Part shown: piece after piece, positions 52,733-59,094 of the stretch
Layout of the letters: the number at the start of each line of letters is the position of its first letter
Position numbering within the stretch: the stretch's first letter is position 1
Assembly: GCF_003053565.1 (NCBI RefSeq)
Contig: NZ_QAXS01000016.1
Span: 1-59,094 of the forward strand
Direction of reading: 5' to 3'
DNA length: 59,094 nt
Source: Halanaerobium saccharolyticum
Lineage (GTDB): Bacteria; Bacillota; Halanaerobiia; Halanaerobiales; Halanaerobiaceae
Translations under genes and position numbers: made by a program
The notes under the pieces: model-generated
Database searches by the model: none
Seen by the model: the letters and a program-made list of their open reading frames with translations, nothing else
Told to the model about the DNA's origin: nothing

Positions 52733-55057
52733 ATGAATAAAAAATTTAGAAAGTATTTATTTAAAAATTTAATTTTAGCTATTATTCTGATGCTTCTGCT
52801 TAGTTTTTCAACAACTGTACTGGCAGAACAGGTTAAATTTTCTTTTAATCCAGAAGAAGTTGATTTTGAGGGGGAAGTGAATGCAGTATATCTTGCTGGT
52901 TCATTTAATGACTGGCAGCCAGCTGCTGAAAAGATGAAAGGGCCGGATGCAGATGGTAATTATATTTTAGAATATAATCTGCGCCCGGGTGAGCATCAGT
53001 ACAAATTTGTCATCAATGGTGAACACTGGTTTCATGATCCAACTAATGAGCTGACAACAGCTGATGGACACGGAGGAAAAAACTCAATCATTAATATTGG
53101 TGAAAAAGACATAGAAGAAGCTCAGGTCGGTGATGGTGAGATTAATAAAGAATTTGTTTTACATAATCCCGAAAATAGAGTGTATTTAAATAAATTTAAT
53201 GAGGATAAAGTTGAGATCAGGCTGGAAACCAGAAAAAATGATGTAGAAACTGTAGCTTTAATGACCAAAATTGGTACTGAGAGAAACCAAAAACAGATGA
53301 GTCATTACAGTGCAGATAATAAAATTGACTACTGGACAGTTTCGCTCGACAATTTGGATGAAGCTCTGGAGTATACTTTTTTAATTAAAGATGCTGATTC
53401 CGAGCTGCTTTATCATCAAAATGGCAGCGGGTTTAATAACTTAAAATATTTTTTCTATGATCCTTCTGAAGTAGAGAGCTTTAAAACTCCAAAATGGGTG
53501 CAGGATGCTGTTTTTTATCAAATTTTCCCTGATAGATTTTATAATGGAAATCCAGCTAATGATCCAGAATTAATTGAAACCTATAAAAGCAACGAACAAA
53601 GATATAAAAATATAGTTCCAGAATGGTATCAGGGAATTAAAGAGAGTGAGAGTCATCAGCTTAACCCAGATAATTTTACTGATTTAGATCCATCAATTCA
53701 CCCTAAATCAGGCTGGCATGTTTTCTATGGTGGTGACCTGCAGGGAGTTGAGCAGAAATTTAATTATTTAAAAGAGCTCGGCATTAATGCAATTTATTTT
53801 AATCCAGTTTTCGAAGCAACTGCAAATCACCGCTACAATACAGCTGATTATGGAAAAATAGATGATAATCTGACAGTAAAGGGAGATTTTGAAGCTTCTG
53901 AAGCTTATTTTGAGAAGTTTATAAAAAACGCACATCAAAATGGAATTAAAATTGTACTGGATGCAGTTTTTAACCACAGTGGTTTTGAGTTTTTTGCCTT
54001 TGAGGATGTGGTAGAAAACGGAAAAGACTCAGAATATAGTGACTGGTTTTATATTGAAGATTATCCAGTGACCACATTATATGAGCAGCGCACTGAAAAC
54101 ATAGAGCCAAATTATCAAGGCTGGGCAGGCTATGGAAATCATCCGGTTCTGAATTTAGATAATCCCGAAGTAAAAGATTATATTTATAAAATTACAGAAA
54201 AATGGATGGATCCTAATGGTGATGGAGATCCCAGTGATGGAATTGACGGCTGGAGGCTTGATGTTGCAAATGACGTTAAAGCCAGACACCCGGAATTCTG
54301 GCAGGAGTGGAGAAATTTTGTTAAAGAAATAAATCCAGCTGCCTATATAACAGGTGAAATTTGGAATAATGCTGCTCAGTATCTGCAGGGTGATGAATTT
54401 GATGCTGTTATGAATTACCGCTTTAGAGAGGCAGTCCTTGCATTTATCGCTGAAGAAAGAATAGATGCTCAGGATTTTATTAATAGAATTAATGAACCAA
54501 ATTTAGATTATCCAACTCAGGCTGTTTTCAGTCTTCAGAATTTAATTGACAGTCATGATACGGAAAGATTTTTATACAGCTCTGGGGGTAATAAAGAAAA
54601 GCTTAAAATGGCTGCAGCTCTCCAGTTTACCTATCCAGGGGCTCCAATGGTCTATTACGGAACTGAAGTTGGCTTAAGTGGCGCTTCAGACCCGGATACA
54701 CGCCGTACAATGCTCTGGGAAGAAAGACCAAATGGAAATAGTCCTGATCAGGAGCTATATCAATATTACAGCAAATTAGCCAAAATACGAAAAGAAAATA
54801 AGGTTTTACGAACAGCAGGAGTCCAATTTGAAGCTGTAGATAGTGAACCAAAAGTCGTGATTGTAAAACGAGAAGATGAAAATGGTAAAATATATACAGT
54901 TTTAAATACATCCCAAACAGCTAAAGAGATAAATTTAAAGCTTAAAAATGAAGTGCGGGCTATAGATTTACTGTCTGGAAAAGAACATCAATCTGATTCA
55001 GAAGAGTTAAGACTAAAATTAGAAGGTTATTCTACTGAAATCCTAAAAATTAATTAA
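52733..55057 (+). CDS. Secreted GH13 alpha-amylase / neopullulanase-like enzyme with CBM48
   Basis: 774-aa exported glycoside hydrolase. Signal peptide to about VLA-EQVKF. CBM48 at about 30-105 (VYLAGSFNDWQPA, GEHQYKFVINGEHW). A second beta domain at about 120-235 is followed by the GH13 barrel: QIFPDRFYNG, region I DAVFNHSG, region II GWRLDVAND with the nucleophile Asp, region III TGEIWN with the acid/base Glu, region IV LIDSHDTERF. The SHDTERF form is common in neopullulanase/cyclodextrinase types. It probably degrades starch or maltodextrin outside the inner membrane. ATG 52733 follows AGGAGGG. Confidence 0.9.
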   Translation: MNKKFRKYLFKNLILAIILMLLLSFSTTVLAEQVKFSFNPEEVDFEGEVNAVYLAGSFNDWQPAAEKMKGPDADGNYILEYNLRPGEHQYKFVINGEHWFHDPTNELTTADGHGGKNSIINIGEKDIEEAQVGDGEINKEFVLHNPENRVYLNKFNEDKVEIRLETRKNDVETVALMTKIGTERNQKQMSHYSADNKIDYWTVSLDNLDEALEYTFLIKDADSELLYHQNGSGFNNLKYFFYDPSEVESFKTPKWVQDAVFYQIFPDRFYNGNPANDPELIETYKSNEQRYKNIVPEWYQGIKESESHQLNPDNFTDLDPSIHPKSGWHVFYGGDLQGVEQKFNYLKELGINAIYFNPVFEATANHRYNTADYGKIDDNLTVKGDFEASEAYFEKFIKNAHQNGIKIVLDAVFNHSGFEFFAFEDVVENGKDSEYSDWFYIEDYPVTTLYEQRTENIEPNYQGWAGYGNHPVLNLDNPEVKDYIYKITEKWMDPNGDGDPSDGIDGWRLDVANDVKARHPEFWQEWRNFVKEINPAAYITGEIWNNAAQYLQGDEFDAVMNYRFREAVLAFIAEERIDAQDFINRINEPNLDYPTQAVFSLQNLIDSHDTERFLYSSGGNKEKLKMAAALQFTYPGAPMVYYGTEVGLSGASDPDTRRTMLWEERPNGNSPDQELYQYYSKLAKIRKENKVLRTAGVQFEAVDSEPKVVIVKREDENGKIYTVLNTSQTAKEINLKLKNEVRAIDLLSGKEHQSDSEELRLKLEGYSTEILKIN

Positions 55058-55208
55058 TAGTTCAAAAAAAGAGGCTGTACTGTTTATTTAACGATAATCA
55101 CTTTAAATCACAAAATTAAGTGCAGTCTCTTTCAACAATTAGCTTGACAATCTCCTATAAAAAGTTATAAAATCTATATTAGACCGTAAAATTGTGGGAG
55201 TGATTTTT

Positions 55209-56345
55209 GTGAGTGATTTATTAATAATGACACCCGGCCCAACTGAGGTCAGCGAAGAGGTTAGACGGGCAATGAGCCGCAAAATTACCAACCCAGATCT
55301 TGATCCTGAATTTTTTGATTTTTACCTTGATGTCAGCTCAAAACTGCAGCAGGTATTGAAGACAAAAAATGATGTGATTATTATGAGTGGGGAGGGAATT
55401 TTAGGTCTTGAATCTGCCTGTGCTTCTTTAATTGAACCAGGGGATAGGGTTCTGGTCCTGGATAATGGAATCTTTGGCAGAGGTTTTGCAGATTTTGCTG
55501 ATCTTTATGGTGCAGATGTTACAAGGTGGGAATTCCCATATAAGCAAGAGATTGATATAGATAAATTAGAAGCAAAGTTGGCAGAAGAAAATGATTTTAA
55601 ATTTGCTACCTTTGTTCACTGTGAAACTCCTACTGGGGTAATAAATAATGCAGAAGAAATTACTAATTTATTAAATAAAAATAATATTTTATCAGTTGTA
55701 GATTCTGTTTCTGCAATTGGTGGTGTACCTATTGAAGTTGATGAATGGGGGATTGATATTATACTTGGTGGTTCTCAAAAATGTTTATCGGTACCACCAG
55801 GACTTACATTTATGAGCGTTAGTGATGCAGCCTGGGAAGCAGTTAATAATCGTGAAACAGCTGTTAGAGGTTATTATACCAATCTTCAACTCTGGCAGAA
55901 CTGGTATGAGGAAAAATATTTCCCCTATACTCAGGCAATTAGTGATATTTATGCTCTGGATGCTGCTTTAAATAAATGGCTGGCAGATAAAGAAGTTTTT
56001 CAGCGCCACAGTAAAATTGCCGGTGCAGTAAGAAGTGCTATAAAAGAATCCAATCTAAGTTTATATGCAGAAAATGGTTATTCTGACACAGTAACAGCGA
56101 TAGAAATACCTGAGGGGATAAGCTATCAGGAATTAAATCAGCTGATGACAGAAAGTCATAATGTAATGATTGCAGCTTCACTGGGAGAATTCGAAGATAA
56201 ATTAATTCGGATTGGTCATATGGGAGAAAATTGTTATGAAGACAAACTTTATCGAACTTTAAAAGCATTTGATCATAGTTTAAGAGAGCTTGGCTTTGAT
56301 CTAAATGTAGCACTACATAAAATTTTTGTAAATGAAATGGATTAA
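55209..56345 (+). CDS. Class V aminotransferase, alanine-glyoxylate/serine-pyruvate type
   Basis: 378-aa PLP enzyme. It opens LLIMTPGPTEVSEEVRRAM, with GEGILGLESACASLIEPGD, VHCETPTGVIN, VVDSVSAIGG and the Schiff-base Lys in GGSQKCLSVPPG (about residue 193). The PTG and SQK forms match alanine-glyoxylate aminotransferases. GTG 55209 is chosen because GGGAGTGAT precedes it at the right distance. It is followed by several hairpins and a strong terminator. Partner amino acid and keto acid are not deducible. Confidence 0.88.
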   Translation: MSDLLIMTPGPTEVSEEVRRAMSRKITNPDLDPEFFDFYLDVSSKLQQVLKTKNDVIIMSGEGILGLESACASLIEPGDRVLVLDNGIFGRGFADFADLYGADVTRWEFPYKQEIDIDKLEAKLAEENDFKFATFVHCETPTGVINNAEEITNLLNKNNILSVVDSVSAIGGVPIEVDEWGIDIILGGSQKCLSVPPGLTFMSVSDAAWEAVNNRETAVRGYYTNLQLWQNWYEEKYFPYTQAISDIYALDAALNKWLADKEVFQRHSKIAGAVRSAIKESNLSLYAENGYSDTVTAIEIPEGISYQELNQLMTESHNVMIAASLGEFEDKLIRIGHMGENCYEDKLYRTLKAFDHSLRELGFDLNVALHKIFVNEMD

Positions 56346-56390
56346 GGGGATGGAGCACCCCCTTTAACCACTGTTAGATGATGACAGTTG

Positions 56391-56441
56391 ATGGCTCCTA
56401 TCTAGTTAGGGATTTCCCTATCTGGATGGGAGCCTTTTTTT
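56391..56441 (+). terminator. Terminator after the aminotransferase gene
   Basis: GGCTCC (56393-56398) pairs with GGAGCC (56429-56434) around an inner AGGG/CCCT hairpin, followed by seven T. Two smaller hairpins, AAGGGG/CCCCTT (56344-56364) and ACTGT/ACAGT (56370-56387), precede it. Confidence 0.88.
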
Positions 56442-56456
56442 ATTTCTTATTCGTTG

Positions 56457-56492
56457 GTACCAGGTACAAAACGGCCGTTTTGTACCTGGTAC
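56457..56492. repeat. REP-like perfect palindrome 3
   Basis: 36-base perfect palindrome starting GTACCAGGTACAAAACGG, with CGGCCG at the centre. It shares ACCAGGTACAA with the element at 29651-29690. Confidence 0.75.
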
Positions 56493-56526
56493 AGGATAAA
56501 AAATTCACAATTGAGGAGAGATTACT

Positions 56527-57717
56527 TTGGCTTTAAGTTTAGCATTAATTATTCTATTTGCTTTATTATTTGGGAGATTTTTTGATCGCTTAAAACTTCC
56601 TGCTTTACTGGGAATGCTTTTAATTGGTATTTTACTGGGGCCTTATGGTTTTGATTTAATCAGTCAGGATATCTTAAATATTTCTTCAGATTTGAGGATG
56701 ATTGCCTTAATAGTGATTTTGATTAGAGCTGGTCTGGGGATAGAAAAAGAAACACTAAAAAAAGTAGGAGTACCTGCAGTTAAGTTGAGTTTCATTCCTG
56801 GTTTAATGGAAGGTGCAGCAGTAATAGTAGCTGCTGTTTACCTGCTCAATTTCGAGTTCATTGAAGCAGGAATTCTGGCTTTTATCATTGCTGCAGTTTC
56901 ACCAGCAGTAGTGGTTCCTCAGATGTTGTCCTTAATCGAACAGGGGAAGGGGGCAGCCAAAGGAGTTCCAACACTTGTTTTGACAGGTGCTTCGGTTGAT
57001 GATGTAGTTGCAATTACTATATTTTCAGCCTTTTTAAGTATTTATGGTGGGCAGCAGATTAATATTTATAGACAGATATTAAATGTACCTCTCGCCATAT
57101 TTTTAGGAATAATTTTGGGCACAGTAATCGCCTTATTTTTAATCTATATTTTTAAAAAATATCATATTCGTGATACTAAAAAAGCACTTTTGATTTTAAG
57201 TTTTGGTATTTTAATGAACTCCCTGGAACATTTTTTAGAAGGAATTATTCCGATTGCTACTCTGCTTGGAATAATGGTAATTGGGTTTGTGATTCAGGAG
57301 CGTTATTCAGTTTTAGGGAAAAGACTTTCTTCTAAATTCAATAAAATCTGGGTTTTTGCAGAACTAATGTTATTTGTTTTAATAGGGGCTGAAGTTAATA
57401 TTCAGCTTGCATTTGAATCAGGACTTTTAGGTTTAATCATCATTGCAGTTGGTCTTACTGCCAGATCGGTCGGTGTTTTAATTTCTCTGATGGGGACAGA
57501 ACTTAATTTAAAAGAGCGGGGGTTTTGTGTTCTTGCTTATACACCAAAAGCAACAGTTCAGGCGGCAATTGGTGCAATTCCGCTGGCTGCTGGAGTAGCT
57601 TCTGGAGAATTAATTTTAGCACTGGCTGTATTATCGATTGTGGTAACAGCACCTCTGGGCGCTGCAGCTATTAAAACTGCAGGTAGACACTGGTTGAGTG
57701 GTAATCCTAATACTTAA
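56527..57717 (+). CDS. Cation/proton antiporter (CPA superfamily)
   Basis: 396-aa inner-membrane protein with about 12 spans, Na_H_Exchanger fold. The N-terminal repeat has LPALLGMLLIGILLGPYG; the transport site is the Asp pair in GASVDDVVAITIF (about 158). FIIAAVSPAVVVPQML is the discontinuous-helix region. It probably exchanges Na or K for protons, useful for a halophile. TTG start after GAGGAGAG. Monocistronic. Confidence 0.85.
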   Translation: MALSLALIILFALLFGRFFDRLKLPALLGMLLIGILLGPYGFDLISQDILNISSDLRMIALIVILIRAGLGIEKETLKKVGVPAVKLSFIPGLMEGAAVIVAAVYLLNFEFIEAGILAFIIAAVSPAVVVPQMLSLIEQGKGAAKGVPTLVLTGASVDDVVAITIFSAFLSIYGGQQINIYRQILNVPLAIFLGIILGTVIALFLIYIFKKYHIRDTKKALLILSFGILMNSLEHFLEGIIPIATLLGIMVIGFVIQERYSVLGKRLSSKFNKIWVFAELMLFVLIGAEVNIQLAFESGLLGLIIIAVGLTARSVGVLISLMGTELNLKERGFCVLAYTPKATVQAAIGAIPLAAGVASGELILALAVLSIVVTAPLGAAAIKTAGRHWLSGNPNT

Positions 57718-57838
57718 TTAAATTTAAAAAATAAAGTTGCAGATTTGTGATTTGCCTCACTGACTGTTTTTGAACATTTGATTATAATAATTTTATAAGA
57801 TAAAATATTGTTAATAGGTGTCAGCAGGAGGTTAAATT

Positions 57839-58315
57839 ATGATAGCAGCAGTGATTAATATATCTGCTTTAGTTTTAGTTCTATTTTCATTGATTAAAGA
57901 TAAAGAAAAATCAAAACAGGCGTTAAAAATTGCAGTTTTAAAAGGATTAGGCCTGGCTCCTCAGCTTATTTCTTTGGTTGCAGTAATTGGTATTATTTTT
58001 TCATTTTTACCGCCGGAGTTAATTAAAGAATTTTTAGGAGGAGATTTTTCTTTGATACAGGTTGGGGGAGCAGCATTATTTGGAGCAGTTATGATGATTC
58101 CAAGTCTGATAGCCTTACCTTTAGCAGGCTCTTTAATTGATGCAGGGGCATCTTATACACCGGTAGCAGCTTTTATTACTACTTTAACGATGGTTGGTTT
58201 TGTGACAATACCAGTTGAATTAAAAGAATTAGGTAAAAAGATAACAATTTATCGGAATGGACTGGCTTTAATTTTTGCAGTGATAATTGCTTTTATGATT
58301 GGGGTGTTTATTTAA
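57839..58315 (+). CDS. Permease half, COG0701/ArsP-like (subunit 1)
   Basis: 158-aa membrane protein with about five spans. GGAALFGAVMMIPSLIALPLAGSL and AFITTLTMVGFVTIPVELKELG match half of the two-repeat permeases of COG0701 (PF03773). The gene ends on the first base of the next gene's start codon, so the two halves are coupled and probably form one transporter. Substrate unknown; relatives export organoarsenicals, but that cannot be assumed here. AGGAGG before the ATG. Confidence 0.75.
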   Translation: MIAAVINISALVLVLFSLIKDKEKSKQALKIAVLKGLGLAPQLISLVAVIGIIFSFLPPELIKEFLGGDFSLIQVGGAALFGAVMMIPSLIALPLAGSLIDAGASYTPVAAFITTLTMVGFVTIPVELKELGKKITIYRNGLALIFAVIIAFMIGVFI

Positions 58316-58914
58316 TGGCAGCAGCAAATAATTTAGAGAATCAAAACAAAAAAAATAAACAGGAAAAAATGGCGGCTGAAAAAAAACAACAAAAATTTAA
58401 TCAAAATATTAAAAAGACAATTAAGACTATAATTTTCTGGGGAATAGTACTGGCAGCTTTTAGATATATATTTCCAGATCGCTTTCCCGCAGCTATTTCG
58501 ATGTCGTCCCGCTATTTAAAAGAGATGATTTTTGTTTTTCCAGCTGTTTTAGTAATCATGGGGCTGGCTGATCGCTGGGTACCAACGTCAATGGTAGAGA
58601 AATATCTGGGGCATAATTCCTCATTTCAGGGTAAATTTTTAGCAGTATTTTTAGGAACACTACCAACAGGACCAATGTATGTCGCTTTTCCAATTGCTGC
58701 AGAACTTCTGCGAAAAAAAGCAAGTCTCTCCAATGTGATAATTTTTTTAGGGGTTTGGGCTTCACTAAAAGTACCTCAACTGGGAGTAGAAATTCAATTT
58801 GTAGGGCTTAAATTTTCAATTCTGCGGTTTATATTTACACTTATTTCAATTTTTATTATTGGTCTTTTGATGGAAAAAATAATTGATACTTCCGAATTTA
58901 CTGGAGCTGAATGA
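58315..58914 (+). CDS. Permease half, COG0701/ArsP-like (subunit 2)
   Basis: 199-aa protein. A very polar, Lys/Gln/Asn-rich cytoplasmic N-terminus (about 1-38) precedes about five spans. VEKYLGHNSSFQGKFLAVFLG and LPTGPMYVAFPIAAELLRKKAS form the second-repeat motif of the COG0701 permeases. It overlaps the previous stop codon by one base (TAATG). The charged N-terminus is an addition relative to the core domain. Terminator follows. Confidence 0.75.
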   Translation: MAAANNLENQNKKNKQEKMAAEKKQQKFNQNIKKTIKTIIFWGIVLAAFRYIFPDRFPAAISMSSRYLKEMIFVFPAVLVIMGLADRWVPTSMVEKYLGHNSSFQGKFLAVFLGTLPTGPMYVAFPIAAELLRKKASLSNVIIFLGVWASLKVPQLGVEIQFVGLKFSILRFIFTLISIFIIGLLMEKIIDTSEFTGAE

Positions 58915-58934
58915 TAAATATTAGCTTGAATAAG

Positions 58935-58962
58935 AGTCAGGATAAATTTCCTGACTTTTTTA
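58935..58962 (+). terminator. Terminator of the permease pair
   Basis: AGTCAGGA (58935-58942) pairs with TCCTGACT (58948-58955), followed by TTTTTT. Nothing further is recognised to the end of the window. Confidence 0.88.
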
Positions 58963-59094
58963 TATCAAGAACTTAGTATAAATTCAATATTTTTATATTT
59001 AGAGCTTTTTGCTTTGTACAATTTTTTCTTAAAAAAGAATAAAAAATTTGCAGTAAATATCTCCAATAATAATTAAAACTCTTCATTTCAGACA

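Noticed and set aside
54627-54911. 94-codon minus-strand frame inside the amylase gene
   Set aside because: Antisense to a conserved GH13 catalytic region, no signals.
55066-55137. Inverted repeat AAAGAGGCTGTACT/AGTGCAGTCTCTTT after the amylase gene
   Set aside because: Real pairing with two G-T positions, but the loop is about 40 bases and no T-run follows, so I did not call it a terminator.
1-59094. CRISPR arrays, insertion sequences, prophage or integrase/attachment sites
   Set aside because: No direct-repeat array with regular spacers, no transposase or integrase motifs, and no duplicated tRNA ends were seen.

Overview
The window looks like chromosome from a low-GC, diderm (outer-membrane-bearing) Firmicute, most likely a Halanaerobium-like member of the Halanaerobiales. 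That is inference. AGGAGG-type ribosome binding sites, many TTG/GTG starts and sigma-A promoters (TTGACA-17-TATATT) are Firmicute-like. Proteins that need an outer membrane (a CsgG pore, an usher-type barrel, a small barrel ending in Phe) show the cell is diderm. No CRISPR array, insertion sequence, phage gene or rRNA was seen. Two tRNA genes are present (Leu-CAA on the minus strand, Thr-CGT on the plus strand).

Layout. 0.1-2.3 kb: polar amino-acid ABC importer whose first gene lacks a normal 5' end. 2.4-8.4 kb: PHP phosphoesterase, radical SAM protein, degenerate metallophosphoesterase, YwlG-family protein, two unrecognised genes and an iron alcohol dehydrogenase. 8.5-19.0 kb: the most interesting block. 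A BTAD-type regulator precedes two curlin-repeat proteins, a small barrel, CsgF and CsgG (a curli-type amyloid locus without csgE, csgC or csgD). Directly after it come two pilin-like proteins, a PapD-like chaperone and a 1016-residue usher-like barrel. Structured non-coding elements, two of them with compensatory base changes, punctuate the block. 19.3-21.7 kb: CoA-transferase plus malonate transporter MadLM. 22.0-27.9 kb: complete ribose operon rbsR-K-D-A-C-B with its promoter and operators. 28.0-29.5 kb (minus): fchA-folD one-carbon pair in which FolD has lost its catalytic lysine.

29.7-42.6 kb: DUF374 acyltransferase, aldo/keto reductase, DUF2254 membrane protein, DJ-1/PfpI protein, a P-type ATPase with an altered ion site, a MocR-like regulator without the PLP lysine, a baeRF-like protein, a chemoreceptor and a BaiN-type flavoprotein. 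42.8-47.1 kb: a c-di-GMP-I (GEMM) riboswitch with terminator controls a degenerate-GGDEF/intact-EAL protein, followed by a second chemoreceptor. 47.2-50.7 kb: orphan MrpD/NuoN-like subunit (minus), cold-shock gene, a degV gene broken by one in-frame stop, tRNA-Thr and a membrane protein (minus). 50.9-58.9 kb: modAB without modC behind a ModE-like palindrome, a secreted GH13 amylase behind a LacI-type operator, a class V aminotransferase, a cation/proton antiporter and a split COG0701 permease.

Working model: the cell builds two kinds of outer-membrane-assembled surface fibre from one locus. The c-di-GMP riboswitch/EAL gene and the two chemoreceptors elsewhere in the window fit a sessile/motile life-style switch, but nothing in the sequence directly links them to the fibre locus.
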